Made by a program: the position numbers and the translations under genes. A model generated the notes under the pieces. The model was not told the origin of the DNA, ran no database searches, and was given only the letters and a program-made list of their open reading frames with translations. From contig VICG01000015.1 in the NCBI GenBank assembly GCA_008692225.1, positions 1,443,001 through 1,507,000 on the forward strand: DNA of 64,000 bases, given 5' to 3'. Shown here piece after piece: positions 1 to 12,309 of the stretch; positions within the stretch are counted from its first letter, which is position 1, and the number at the start of each line of letters is the position of its first letter. The DNA comes from Monilinia fructicola. Its lineage: Eukaryota > Ascomycota > Leotiomycetes > Helotiales > Sclerotiniaceae.

Positions 1-1950
1 GGGATTTATTACTTATGCTTATTTGGGCTATGGAAATAGAGATAAGATCGGCGGAGAATGCATCGCAAAGATGTGAGATGAGTAAATTCAATGGCGAATT
101 CTTGATAGCTAGAGTGATAAGGGAAGATGGACTAGCTCAAGGAGATCTCATATCTGATCAAAAGATAAGGAGCTTCGAACGAAAATATGTGTAGAATAAA
201 GCTAGTATGATACTCTATCTTAAATCTATAGTGTTATTTTTCGACTTATATTTGATCTCTTTTTTTTTCTCTCCGTGATGGAATATGAAAATATGGGAAA
301 TTGTAAAGTTGTATCTTAAGAATAACGATATCTATCGGTTCTAGGATGTGCTGTAATGATTTTCAAGTCACGCTAGAACATGAAACCCACTTATATTTGT
401 GGTTTCCTGAGCCGGGGCTCTTCGCTTATTTTTAGCCCCTGGATACTCCTGGTTTGAAGTTACTAGCTACTCGAGTGTACTGGAATGATGATCATTATCT
501 TATAAAACAAATGCTGGAGAAGAAGAAGAAGAGGAAGAGGAAGAGGAAGAAGAGAGATATACTCCCGAAGGATCATATAAATAGCCAGCCAATCCGTCTA
601 CCGATCGTGGGATTCTTCGTCTTGTTTACAGGAAGCATCATGTAGGCGTGCGGCCGACGTCGTCTCTGATAGAACATGATTGTTTCCCTGATAGCTCTCT
701 TCGATGTTGGAAGATCGGGGGATGAGTCAAAGATGGATACTCATGTTGTCAGGCGGGGGGAATGCCATACATTATCCATCACCAGGAGTTTCATCTGCCG
801 AGTATCACCGCGCGGTCTGGAGAGGCCGTTTAGCTGTCCTGCGAAGTGGAGTGAGAGAGAATCACCCTGGGTGGGGCCCACGCTCGATTTTCCATGCTTG
901 CGTGCCTGCTGTGCCGGGTTCTGAGGGATTGAGTTGGACGGGTCTCTCCTCGGGTATGGGTTGTGCTCTGCGAGTTTTCTACTGTGCCCATCTTCTCGAG
1001 GTTGTTTCATTGGGATGTGGGGATTTTTGATACTTCGGTACGCTATGCGAGGTTTAAAAATTTTGCTTCCTCTGGCTTCTACGAGAGGCTAACATGTGCA
1101 CAATTTTAGGGGCGGCATAGTGGAAAGTGAAGGCTAGTTTTTGAGTTGAAGAGACGGCACTATTTTTTCAACATGCTTAAACTTAAGTTTTTGTTGAGTA
1201 GCGCGGTTTTGAGGAATTGATTGGTTGATTATAATGCGGATGGAAAGCCATAGTGTATTACTAGGGCGTCTTGAAAAGCTGGATGCTTTTCGTGGTGACG
1301 GTTTACTATCGCCATCTAAGTCATCTTTGAGGCAGGTTAATTCTGTCATTCATTTAATTAATGCTCCGATAAGCAATCTACTAATCTGCGCGGTCTACGA
1401 TGAGAAAGGAACCATGAACCTTTCAGAGTAATTCAGGGAGATCAGAATCACCAGGTACTATACTTTCAAATTTTATCCAATGCTCCCTCTTCCATAAGGT
1501 TTTGGTGTGGTTTCCACCACGATGCTAACATATTCCGCAGAAAACGTGACACACATCCTGTTGCGTCAAACTCACATCAATATGCCCCACAATAGACTAG
1601 CGTAAGAATATGGTTCTCCAGAATTAGACTAGACTTGAACAAAGGAATGGATATTTCTCTCTGCCACTTCATGAATACAGAAGGTATCTTGACCTTTGCT
1701 TCAACAAATGCTCAATAGTTGGCGCTCAGTTACGTGCTGCTAGTAAGCAAGCCCCCACGCAAAAATGATTTTACGCTTCAAGAAGTTGGAAAATCATCTG
1801 AAGCAGCATGCTTCAATGTGAAACCCGATCTTCCGCGTCAAGAGACTGGCATAGAGGCACATGTAAGCACGTGGCCAGTGGTTACTTGTGATAAACGTAC
1901 ATCTTGTCTCTCACACATACCGCATCAGCTCAGCCTTGTGAGATATCTGA
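1..1950. other. Gene-free or unassigned left edge
   Basis: No reading frame here has convincing protein character. Short open stretches exist on both strands but have biased or random-looking composition, such as a lysine/arginine-rich one around 520-560 made from a purine repeat. The stretch may hold upstream regulatory DNA or the 5' exon of the candidate that follows. Confidence 0.5.
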
Positions 1951-2322
1951 AATCACAAGACGAGCATCACGCACAAGAATATCGAAAACAATGCTCTCAA
2001 CACTCTCAAGAATTCGACGCTCGCGAAATCACTGGTCGAGAATTTTCCAAAGGACTCCCTCCAGCCCTCCAATCCTCCTCCCAATCCCACTGAAGGTGAG
2101 AAATCACTACGCCCAATTGAACGCCTCCATTCAACTCTTGCGAGAACTCGCCGGCGTGCTGACCTCGATTGGGACTCTAGTTTGCGGCATGGAACTACCT
2201 TGGAGCGCGTGCACCGCGCACAGGAAGTCTGGGCTAAAGCTGAAGCTGTATTCATCTCCCAAGTAGTTTCCGTTTCTTCCGTTGAATCCAATCGCAGCTG
2301 TCATGATCTTCTGAACAGCTAA
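1951..2322 (+). CDS. Possible exon of a small hypothetical protein
   Basis: An open frame of about 120 codons ends at TAA 2320-2322. It has plausible amphipathic content: a stretch around LARTRRRADLDWDSSL, then LERVHRAQEVWAKAEAV. There is no ATG between the preceding in-frame stop (1948-1950) and the protein-like part. If real, the start lies in an upstream exon, with an acceptor possibly at the ...cacaag around 1960. The overlapping frames look random. I recognise no family. Function is unknown and the call rests only on amino-acid character. Confidence 0.3.
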   Translation, partial: NHKTSITHKNIENNALNTLKNSTLAKSLVENFPKDSLQPSNPPPNPTEGEKSLRPIERLHSTLARTRRRADLDWDSSLRHGTTLERVHRAQEVWAKAEAVFISQVVSVSSVESNRSCHDLLNS

Positions 2323-2798
2323 TACTGTGCAGGATCGCGCGTTGAGATAATATCATAATTCAAGCAACAGAAGCAAGATATGGAGCAGGGGGGGCAGGGT
2401 CTTTTTTGCATAGGCTTGCACAATGTCATGCTGGAGGTTTTATGGCCCGAAGATAGCTTCGACGGGTGAATGCGTTCCAGGGTGTGAATCTGAGTTGTTG
2501 CGTTGGAGAGATAAAGGGCTGTCTACTACGGGAGAAAACAAGCATCTTGTCATCCCCAACACAAATATTGAGGAAATAGTTTATCATTTTTAAGAGGCCT
2601 ACGAAGTTACTGCAACTGATGTTATTCCCACAATCCAGAAAATACAGCTCCTCATATTGTATCACAAACAGACATATCACAACCATACACGACGAATACA
2701 AGATTTCAGAAGATGAGAAAAATATATATAGATAAATTATAAAGGAAGGAGCAGAAAGAACAAAAGAAACAACAAACTTACCAATCTACTTACCCACC

Positions 2799-3323
2799 TT
2801 ACCTTCCCAAAGCATACTTTACCCCCGTGGCCAAAATAACTGTAAGAAGGTACGCCGCCACCAGGCTCTCCAACCAGAAGGTCTCAGCTCCCGGACTAGT
2901 TAACCACCAAAAGATTGAAGAGCCAGTTAGAACGGGAAGGAAGGGTCCAGAACTAACCATATCAAACAGCCACTCTCCGCCCTTCATGAATAAGAACAAC
3001 AACAGGATAAACCAATGAAGAACAGCGGCTAGCCCGCACCGGAAAAAATTAGTCAAAAATGTCATTTCCCACCCTTCAGCTTCGTCAGGGACATTGTCAC
3101 CGCCTTTGCCTCCCAGGCCGCGTTCTAGGTTTTTGGCGGGGGGTTTAGTGGGGGAGGGATGAGGTTCTTGGCCAGGCACAACTGCTGGAGGGAGCGAAGC
3201 GATATCCTCGTGGTTGAGGGCGTCGAGCATCTGATAGGGTACTTTTTTAGGAGCGCCGAAGGGACGGCGGCGGAACTTTTCGCGTAGGTCCCGTGGATCG
3301 TAGGGGGCCGGGATGAAGTCCAT
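2799..3323 (-). CDS. Small two-span membrane protein, hypothetical
   Basis: This is an uninterrupted frame of 174 codons. The N-terminal half is polar, proline- and charge-rich (residues 1-85, starting MDFIPAPYDPRDLREKF). It is followed by two hydrophobic segments at roughly residues 90-120 (around CGLAAVLHWFILLLFLFM) and 148-170 (around WLESLVAAYLLTVILATG). The topology suggests a small integral membrane protein, perhaps tail-embedded in the ER, mitochondrial or other organelle membrane. I do not recognise the family. The start is the first ATG. A stop-rich region upstream (3330-3700) probably holds the promoter. No frame break is visible. Confidence 0.6.
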   Translation of the reverse strand: MDFIPAPYDPRDLREKFRRRPFGAPKKVPYQMLDALNHEDIASLPPAVVPGQEPHPSPTKPPAKNLERGLGGKGGDNVPDEAEGWEMTFLTNFFRCGLAAVLHWFILLLFLFMKGGEWLFDMVSSGPFLPVLTGSSIFWWLTSPGAETFWLESLVAAYLLTVILATGVKYALGR

Positions 3324-4087
3324 GTAGCCTTCATTGCAAGTGATACAACCTGTGCGCCGAGAGGTAGTGTTTTTTTATTTCTGTCTTGCGGGTGGTTGTG
3401 TCTTGAAGACATTTTCTTTTTGGAATGTGGGTGAAGAGTAATCTTGAGCTAGAGATGTATGACTGCTAGGCTTACCTGTTTCTTGATCTTTTTGATGAAG
3501 TTGAAATAAATATATTGAAGTTACCACCAGGGTAGAATTTGCAGAATTTGTTGAAGTCGGAACGCGAAACTTGAAGTTGTGATTATATGATAAAAGTTCT
3601 GTACTGTAGAAATGATTGTTCCTGACAATTGGATTGTTCGGTCGAATACTGTACAACTTTATAGTTAAAGTATTCTTTGTGGCGATAGCCATAAAGGCTT
3701 CTGGGTGGATCAAAGAGAGGTCAAAGACTTACTTGTGTGATATATCAAGAGCGTGCTATTTTGAGCAGAACAATCGCTATTGTTGGAGATAATCTGTCGT
3801 TTCCTTGATCGCGAGGACAAAGGAACGAAATGATTCTTTGTTTCTCCAAAGAGGCCGTTGTTCCGAGAAATCAAAGGGAAACCATCGTAGGCTTCCTACT
3901 TGCTTGATTTGTAAGGACAGAACAATGCTTTAACACTTGAACAAATCTATCTTCTGAGCTTAATAGTATCTTCCCCTCCTATATATTTTTAATCCTCCAA
4001 TCTTGCTGCAAACATATTACAACTTCATGTTCCATGGCAAAATAACAGCCTTCGATAGCCAACGCCACCCTTTTTGAGTCGACTGCG

Positions 4088-4110
4088 CCCCCCCCCCCCC
4101 CCCCCCCCCC
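4088..4110. repeat. Poly(C) run, 23 nt
   Basis: This is an uninterrupted run of C directly after GCG, 28 bases upstream of the likely ATG of the next gene (4138). A second run of the same design (GCG then 18 C) occurs at 25292-25309. Runs of this length are unstable and hard to sequence, so the exact length is unreliable. Confidence 0.9.
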
Positions 4111-4137
4111 AGATTTCCCCACGAATTGAACCTTAAA

Positions 4138-5375
4138 ATGTGTAACCTAACCTTTACACTTTGTCCGACCTGCTCAAGGGTTGCCGCACAATCTCGAGTC
4201 CAGAAGTGCGCCGACAGAGCAAATCCTCTTAATTTCAAAACATGCACCAAGAGCGAAATCAGGAATTTCGCTAAAAACCCTTGCTTCTCATGCACAAGTC
4301 ATCGAAAAGGACCATCGAATCCTATTGGTTCGCTCACACGAGACATCCTTGAGCAGATGAGCTTCAAGATTCCAGAATTGTGCCCAACCCCATCACCCAA
4401 AGAGGTCATTCTTCCGAGATGGACCTTCGAAACCCTCACTGCAATCCAAACCAAAGAACTTTTCTTCGAGCACGTCACGCGACACACACAGCGTAGATGT
4501 GAAGAATCGAGAAGGTTTGCCGAGTCGGCGGGGAGGATTCCCGTTGTGCTTGATGGCTGGTGTCATGGGGAGTAATCAAAAGCCTATACAAGTCTTCCAA
4601 CCACGACCTCCGAGATTTGCTCCACCGGCAACGTCGAGAGCGCGAGGCAGAGGCCGAAACACGATTGATGTGCCACCATCAGCGTGGAACAATCGTCGCC
4701 GAATCAGCCGCTTGGGGATTCCACCCGTACCGCGAGGTCAATCACTTCAAGCAAATCAGCCGCCGGCAAGAACACCAACTTGCTTGGTTCCGGAGGGAAT
4801 CAAACGAAGAAGTCAAGCTCAGCATCATGATTGCATCGTTGCACCACTTGCAGCACGCAAGTCAATCGAACTAGAAATGCCAGAGAAAGCATCCATTTCC
4901 ACTCAACCCCAAGCCACCAACTCAACTCCCTCGTCAACCGCATCAGCACACGGAGAAAATCTTATCACGGGACCATCACCGCAGGAACAGAGATTTAGCG
5001 CAGTGGCATTCGCTCAAGTCCCCTCACACTTCGATTTGCGACAAGCTCCCATTCCCTCACCGCTTCGCGTCCCTACAGAAAAACAACGGGCTAAAGAACG
5101 TGAGCGACGTGAGACTTTGAACCAAATTCAAGAGCGAGTCCGACAACGACAAGACCGAGAGCGTCAGGACCGAGAGCGTCAAAAAATTCGAGACCCAACG
5201 AATCCAAGACTTTGAACAACGCGGCCAAGAGCAGAGATCCTGCTCCGAAATTGCACCTCCACGAACTGTCAATGATGTGCAATTCCAGAGCGTGCGACCT
5301 CTCAAGTCCAAGCGAAGTTTGAGGTTGATTCCGAGTCTTCGATCGTTCACTCCCCTTCGGGGATTTGACGCTTGA
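4138..5375 (+). CDS. Hypothetical coiled-coil/basic protein, frame-broken
   Basis: The N-terminal part (ATG at 4138) has several Cys pairs (CPTC, CADRAN, CFSC) and a helical region ending around 4575. Protein-like sequence then continues in the -1 frame (around RDLLHRQRREREAEAE, to 4874). After a less certain stretch (4875-5040) it resumes in an Arg/Glu/Gln-rich coiled-coil frame (around RETLNQIQERVRQRQDRER). It finishes after another shift with a basic tail ending RSFTPLRGFDA and TGA 5373-5375. Two shifts sit exactly at homopolymers, G4 at 4567-4570 and A6 at 5181-5186. I therefore read this as one gene with consensus indels; decay is the alternative. The family is unknown. The 4875-5040 part could instead contain an intron. 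Confidence 0.45.
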
Positions 5376-5679
5376 GTGGTTCGTGGGTGATGGAAGTTGG
5401 TTTGCGTGGATGAATCTTTCATGAGCCGGTTCTCATTTTAGTTTCCTCTCCGAATCCATATATAGTGTAGTTGGGTTTTCGTTCTCAAACTATTCAAATC
5501 ATGAAAAAGAGTATGTTGGAGGCACTGGCCCTGAAAATAACAATTTGTAATATTTCATAAAAAAGTAAATTGACATCTGTAAAACTATAATTTTCACGTC
5601 TATGTTCAAAATATGCTCATCCGTGAGAAACTCCTTGCTCCTATAATACTCTGATCTCATTATCCACTATCCTAACATC

Positions 5680-8503
5680 TCATATTTTTGCCGAATCGAT
5701 TTCTAAAGGTACAGCATTTGCAGTACGTAGCCACTCCCCATTAAATGCATTGATGAGCCAGTTGTTGAGTTCTGCAGATGGTTAATAATTAAGTAAATGA
5801 ATGACAATTGGAATGACTTCACTTACTGTCATAAACAATTCTGTTCGCATTATGAAAGTATATAGAATGGTCACTGTCCGGGAAAAGATGTACATCATAA
5901 TTTTCCACGCCAGCTAGATCAAGTTTATCCAGTAACGTAAGAGTACTTTGCATATGCACGTTGTCGTCGGCGACACCGTGCATAACTAAGAATCGAACGT
6001 TCTTGGAAATTGCCTTCATGTCGCTAATGCTGGAGTTATCATAGCCGTCAGGATTATTTTGAGGCGTGTGCATATATCGTTCCGTGTAAATAGAATCGTA
6101 AAATCGCCAATCGGTAACAGGCGCCACAGCCATACCATAGGAAAATGTATTTCCGGCATCTTGCTCTAGAACCTTCAATGTCATAAACCCACCATATGAC
6201 CAACCCCAAATGGCTATTCTTGACGCATCAACGTACTTTTTTGCGGCCCAAATCTTAGCAGTTTCGATTTGGTCATGAGCTTCATAATGTCCAATGTTTC
6301 CTCGAATAATGTTTCGGGCTTTTCGACCGATAAATCCTGTGCCACGGCCATCTACAGTTACGACAATGTAACCAAGCTTCGAAGCAATATAGGATTGAAA
6401 GTCAACACTGAAGCTCTTGGTAACAGTCTGAGAACCGGGGCCACCATAAAGGTGAAACAATACTGGGTACTTCTTCTTTGGGTTGAAGTGAGGTGGTCGA
6501 CGCTCAACAACTTGCAATTCGAATCCGTCAATAGTCACAGTCTGGTAGACAAGAAGAGGCAATTCATGCTTCTTTGCCATTTCAGATAGTCTCTTGTTCT
6601 CTTCAATGGTATGTGTATACTGGTTCTTGTTGCTGGGAGTACTGATTACTTTCTGCCACGGAATATCTGGGCCATTGTAGTTAAGAAGAACATATCCAGC
6701 CCCCTTGGAAAATGAAGCGCCATAATAGCCTTCTGTTGAAGTGTCAGTGATTGGTTTCATATCTGTACCGTCAAGTTTGACGCTGTACACTTGTCTCGTA
6801 ATTGGCGACTGCTTAGTAGAAACAAAATAGACAAGATTGTTCTTGAGATCAACAGCAGAAGGCGCTTTTACCACTTCCCAATCTCCGGAAGTAAGGAGTA
6901 TAGGCTCAGGATTATCTATGGGAGTGAAATATCCCAAATGGTCATAATTCTCGTGAATGATAGTATCAATGTATCCATCGTGAGGACGTCCATTTGCAGG
7001 ATCTGCAGGAATATAAAGGGTGTCCTCGGAGACTTCAAACCAGCCACCATCCAGCTTCTCAATGTCTGTATATCGTACTGTCTTTCCCGTTCGAGCCACA
7101 ACATCAACGAGAACAACTCGCAAGATATCACTTTCTCTATTAGTCTCGCGGATCAGAGCTTTACCTGTCGAACCAGCCCAAACTACTTCTGTAATCAAAA
7201 GATTTTTTTGGCTCAAATCCGCCTGCAATTTTGACTTCGAACACTTCTGCTTTCTGAATATCATAAAACAGAAGGTCAACAGTAGGATTTGGAGCACCGG
7301 CCTTTGGGTATTTTGATTTCTCTGACTTCAGGGTAATTCTCCTGCCCTGGTAAAGGTTCTTTACCACTGGGTCTTGAGACAAAGTATTGAATTGGGTATT
7401 CGGGGACTTCAGACTCATTTGTACGAAGGAATGCAATGTATTTTCCACTATCATCCCACCAAGTTGCGCTGGGCCCACCCAAAAACCTCCTCTTCATAGA
7501 CCCAATCAGGTACACCGTAAAAGAATTCCGGCCCACCGTCGGTGGTTATTTGAATGACAGTTGGTGACGATAGTTTTCGGAGGAACATGTTGTTGTCACG
7601 GGTGAAAACAATAGCATCACTCTTCGGGCTCCAGCTTGCCAATTGAACCCGACCATCTAAATCCACAGGATCTAATGGCTCCGCTGTCTGAGATTCGACG
7701 TCGAATATCCAGTATTTGGCATAGAAGGAATGTCTCCAGTTTGACTGAACATCTGTCGCTACCAAGACTTTCTTTAAATCCTTACTGGGGTATACTTTGC
7801 TTGGTGTCAAACTTCTACCTGCAACTTCGAAATAACCATTCTTCATCAACGTCGTTGTGTCCAGAGTTCCTACAGCTGCCGGATTTTGAGTCCTAACGTC
7901 TTCCACAACCAAATAATCCTTCCCTGCCGATCCTTGCTCGAGTAGCAGCCCGTCTTCACCGTTGGCTCCTTCAATCCAACTTATACTGTGTCTAGTCGCT
8001 CTCCATTCGCCTCCCATAACCTGATTTAATGTAACCTTCTTCCCATTACCTCTCGAAGCTGTTGCCTGCGGATCATGAGGAGTTTCTGATGAATGTTTGT
8101 ACGACTGCTTCCCCAAGAATATAAACAACGCCAGCACCCACGCTCCAATGAACACTCCTCCAACGATCCATATCAACCTTTTTAATTTCTTATCGACCGT
8201 CTTATTCGTCGATCCATTTGTAAGGAACGCTCCATCCTCCAAATCATAATCCTTCTCTTCTTCCTCCTCCAAATCTATTTGTGTATGTTCATCATCCGCA
8301 TACGCCGTTTCTCCTCGAGGGGGGAATTTAGGTGTTACCATCGTCGGTTTCTCTGTATCATTTGCAGCTACACGTTCGCCGATGCGTTCAAAAATCAGAC
8401 TCGTAGTCGAGGCAGTCGAGGCGATGGAATCTGAGGATTTTCTCGAAACAGATTGCTGCTCTGTTGATAGGAGCTGTGCGTTTTCTTCGGTTTGCCCAGC
8501 CAT
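5680..8503 (-). CDS. dapB: Vacuolar dipeptidyl aminopeptidase B (S9B, DPP IV family)
   Basis: This is a type II membrane serine exopeptidase that removes X-Pro or X-Ala dipeptides; the DapB/Dap2 branch sits in the vacuole membrane. From ATG 8503 there is an acidic cytosolic tail and one transmembrane segment (around [20 protein letters not shown], about residues 110-130). Next come the beta-propeller with DWVYEEEVF and the alpha/beta hydrolase domain. Catalytic Ser lies in GWSYGG, Asp in HGVADDNVH and His in DSDHSIYF. A 55-nt intron (5772-5826) precedes the last exon, which encodes [13 protein letters not shown] and ends at TGA 5680-5682. The total of about 920 aa fits the family. Three +1 frame breaks lie at A5 7481-7485, T4 7311-7314 and T7 7203-7209 (+ strand letters). 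Removing one base at each restores family sequence, so I treat them as consensus errors. STE13/DapA (Golgi) is the alternative paralogue. Confidence 0.93.
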
Positions 8504-8875
8504 ATCTGAAGTTACTCGAGTTTCAGTGGGTCTGGGAGTTCAGAGCACGCAGATACCGTATATATCGTCTCAATTCGAAATGCACATTGCTTTTCAGCAA
8601 TTTGCAAATTCAATGGCGGCGAATGGTTGAAAGAGAAAAAGAGAGCCGAAGAGGAAACTTGTCTATTGAGGGAAGTTTTGGGAAGGGTTCTAGAAGTGTT
8701 GTCTTTGTCGATATGTTGATGCGGCTTACTTATTTTAGTATTCAGCTTCCCCAACTAGTGGAGGACCACCAGGACCGACATTTATCGGTGTTACCTAGCT
8801 CAAGATCGATCCTTCAATAACCTTATAAACTGATCTGCCAAGAATTACCTTGATAAGTAAAAGACTCATAAGTTT

Positions 8876-9027
8876 TATTATAATTATATTATATTAGTTA
8901 TATTATATTATATTATATTATATATATTATTATTATATTATATTATATTATATTATATATATATTATATTATATTATATTATATTATATTATATTATATT
9001 ATATTATATTATATTATATTATATTAT
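8876..9027. repeat. TATTA-type AT microsatellite
   Basis: About 150 bp of near-perfect ATTAT/TATAT pentamer-like repeats with short interruptions, between the dapB promoter and the PMP4 3' end. Pure A+T. It is likely a slippage-derived satellite with no coding potential. Confidence 0.9.
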
Positions 9028-9620
9028 AATCCGAGTATTATTATTAGAACTAATTAAATTTACGATTCGATTACGAAATGATTAAACGAAAGAATGAATT
9101 CTCCTCCGTCGAGCATCCTGATTGTTACTCTGTCCAATCAGATTGGCTGTCAGCCTTCTTTCTATAGACACACCCACGCCCTTCTCTTACATACAATGAA
9201 TGAATGCCATTTGTGGAGATTGGCTGTTAATTGACTCTTTTCTGAGACAGCTGGAGCCCGAGATACTTTATTTTGATCTTGAATCAATCTCTACATGGTA
9301 CCTACTACCTGAGGGAAGTGAGCTAACAAGCTGGTCTCGTATGGCATCACAAACTCATGATGGAACTAGCAAGATATATCTTACCATCCATTATATTTGG
9401 GATCATAACCACGAAGTAATCTAATTTTACACCAGGTAGTTCTCCAATTGCCATCGGTGGTATAATATACCAACACATAATGTCCAGTCTATAACCCGCT
9501 CCCATAACAATATCTTATGCGCTTTCCTGTATCCTTCTCAGCCTCGAGCCACTTCCAAAGGCACTTTTGTCCTCATTTACAAGTATTAGTAAGTATTACC
9601 CCTTCATCTTCCCGAACCCC

Positions 9621-10488
9621 TTATTTACTATGGAGAATGAAATTCCTCAGACTATCCCAATGATCGCTCTGCACATAAATATAATCCATACTACTCCTTA
9701 GCCCACTCTGCACTGTCTCCGGATGCCACCTGAATAACCACATAACACTTCCCCAACTTAATGCAGCGAATACTGGCCATGCATCTTTAGATATTCGATC
9801 CGAAAGCTTCTTATTACGGATAAGCCCTGCTGACGGCTCAACAGCTAGTTGTGCTAACGATAGACATACTCTTGCGAATACTATTCAAGGCTTTGGATTA
9901 GTATATCATCATTCAAGCATATAGTGCTGAAGGCTTGAGAAGTACCGAGAAACTCACCGAATATAACAATCTGTTTACTGACACTACTGACGTGACCCTT
10001 CTTGGACCTTCTCCCAAATACCAGATATCCACCTAATAAGCCTGCGAGAAATGTGTCCCACCTTCCCTCCTTCCCTTCCTTCCCCCCTGATAATTTCAAA
10101 GCTAACATGGTAGATTTGTATATTGTAGCATATTTCGCGAGATTTTGCGCATGTGTTCGTGTTGCGCGGAGTATTAATCCCATTTTCTCGCGGACGGTAC
10201 CAGATCGAAATAGAAGCATCATGCTAGAATTCAAATTCAGCTATGCACTCAAGAGCTGGGAGAGGAAGAACCGAAAGGGAAGGCTTACACCAATGCGTGT
10301 GGAAACCTGACTTTAGCACCGTAGACAGCGCCGCTGCGAGCGGCTTTGAGGACAGCGAGGTATTCTGCATTTTTAGGATCGAGAATAAAGTGTTCAAGTG
10401 CTGTCTATATTTGCGCATCAGCACACTGAGGGAATTCAGGATGAGAATGGTGGATGCATACTTTTACCACTTCAATAGTTCCCTCCAT
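9621..10488 (-). CDS. Peroxisomal membrane protein PMP4/PXMP4-like
   Basis: This four-exon gene shows no frame break. Exon 1 starts at ATG 10488 (MEGTIEVVK). Exon 2 encodes ALEHFILDPKN and AARSGAVYGAKVRFPHAL. Exon 3 encodes LLFRSGTVREKMGLILRATR, then HAQNLAKYATIYKS and a Gly-rich LLGGYLVFG. Exon 4 runs from FARVCLSLAQLAVEP to RNFILHSK with TAA at 9621-9623. Introns start GTATGC, GTAAGC and GTGAGT. The order of motifs (AVYGAK.R.PHA, then LFR.G....K....LRAT..H..NLA...T.YK) matches animal PXMP4/PMP24 and its fungal orthologues, members of the Tim17/22/23 superfamily in the peroxisomal membrane with poorly defined function. It is transcribed divergently from RPF2 across about 500 bp. Confidence 0.9.
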
Positions 10489-10984
10489 CTTGTCGGTGCG
10501 GTGAATGAACCTCGGCAACTTATTTATTGCTCCAAATTAAACAGCCTTTTTAGAATACTAGTAGAAAAGAGAAAATATGAGGTAAGTATCAATGTATGGA
10601 CACGTATCTCCGTCTGCAACTCTTCAATCCAATATTAAAGTCGCAGATGTAGTGTCAAAGAAAGAAGTCCATTAAGTTGAAAAGTAAACTCAGGAATGAA
10701 GCTCGGCATGTTTATGGATGAACATGAATTCGGATATTCGCTACCCCACAGACTTCGATACAGGGATTATTTAGCGTCCGCTCAAGTCCGCAGGGTGGAT
10801 TTCGCATGTGAGATTCAGGCAGAAAGACTTCTTGCCTTATGGGATAAGTTCCGCGCTAGTGCTTTATCTATTATCAGCGCAAAAAAAAGTTCAAGCTTGG
10901 AGAAGTACTTGTAAAGAAGGCATTTGATCATATCTTCATTTCCTTCACAACAACCAAAGACTACCGCATAATATCTTTTCATCA

Positions 10985-12004
10985 TGTTGCGCCAAATGTA
11001 AGTGCCCTTGCTTCCATTTATAATACCAATTGAACATGATAGATTAATATGTTCTTGCAGAAAACCCCGTAATGCTCGTAGCAAGCGCGCGCTCACAAAA
11101 AAAGCACCCAAATCCGTCGAGAACCCAAAAACCGCTCTCTTCCTTCGTTATACCACCTGCTCGCAACCTACTCAAGATTGTCTCACAGATCTCCATACTC
11201 TCCATTTACCCCTCGCCAAGAAGTTCACCAAGAAGAACAGCATTCATCCTTTTGACGACCCTTCTTCCCTGGAGTTTTTCTCCGAGAAGAATGATGCTTC
11301 CCTTTTAGTTTTTCGGTTCTTCATCTAAGAAACGGCCACATTCCATTACTTTCTGCAGAATGTTTGATTATAAAGTTTTGGATTTGTTGGAGTTGAACCT
11401 TGATGCGGATTCGTTCAGGACTTTGAGTCAGTTCAAGAATAAGAAATGCGCCGTTGGATTGAAACCAATGGTTCTATTCTCGGGTACCCCTTTTGAGAAC
11501 CCTGTTTCCGACGAATACACTCTTGCCAAATCGATGTTCCTTGACTTCTTCAAGGGAGAGCCTGCGGATAAAGTGGATGTGGAGGGTCTTCAGTATATTG
11601 TCTCTATCTCAGCGAGGGATAGTGTCGACGGAGAGGAGGAGAAGCCAAAGATTCATCTACGAGTATACTTAATACGGACCAAGAAGAGTGGTCAGAAATT
11701 GCCACGAGTTGAGGTTGAGGAGATGGGTCCAAGGATGGATTTCAGAGTTGGCAGAGTTAAGGAAGCGGATGAGAGCATAATGAAGGAGGCATTGAGAAGA
11801 GCAAGAGGAAGCGCAGAGAGACCAAAGAAGAATATCAGCACCGACATTGTTGGTGACAAGATGGGCAGAATCCATCTTGGTAAGCAAGATTTGAAGGAGT
11901 TGCAAACCAGGAAGATGAAGGGATTGAAGCGAAGCAGGGACGTGGCCGATGATGATGAGGGCGAAGATGATGATGAGCCTGTCAAGAGGTCAAAAAAGGC
12001 ATAA
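10985..12004 (+). CDS. RPF2: Ribosome production factor 2 (Brix domain)
   Basis: Nucleolar factor of 60S biogenesis. With Rrs1 it loads the 5S RNP (5S rRNA, uL5, uL18) onto pre-60S particles. A tiny first exon (MLRQ plus part of a codon) ends at GTAAGT near 11000. Exon 2 begins KPRNARSKRAL, followed by a PLAKKFTKKN stretch and SLEFFSEKNDASLLVF. At T5 11309-11313 a +1 break interrupts the frame. One T fewer gives the expected GSSSKKRPHSITFCRMFDYK, continuing to LNLDADSF and the rest of the Brix domain. The C-terminus is lysine-rich with an acidic DDDEGEDDDE patch and a KRSKKA ending (nuclear/nucleolar signal). The length of about 320 aa is normal. The gene is essential in yeast, which argues that the break is a sequence error. 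Confidence 0.93.
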
Positions 12005-12309
12005 ATCATGCCACTTTGTGCAGTAATATCAAGATATCAGGTGTTCGGAGTCAAGGTATTGAAAAGGGAAATCCGGATAGACTAGCCAGTGTTGCTCGGG
12101 CACTAAATGCCAAAGCATATAAAAAGCTAGGTAGCCATTGTTACCTCCACCAAAAATTACTTCGTCGCTAGCAAGCCCATTTCTGTGAATTTTGTGAGGC
12201 CAAATTTCAAGTTTGCAAACGCTAGCCTTGATCATTCATGTTACCCCTCACAAGCCACCCACGTCCTTTGAGATCACTGCTCGCACCGAGCCCTGTCGTA
12301 CTCTACCTC

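Noticed and set aside
676..1030. Overlapping open frames on both strands near the left edge
   Set aside because: Amino-acid composition looks random (high Arg, Cys, Ser), with no splice or domain support on either strand.
7136..7536. Introns as explanation for the dapB frame changes
   Set aside because: The coding sequence overlaps across each break with no missing residues and no room for a 40-nt intron. Only a one-base change is needed.
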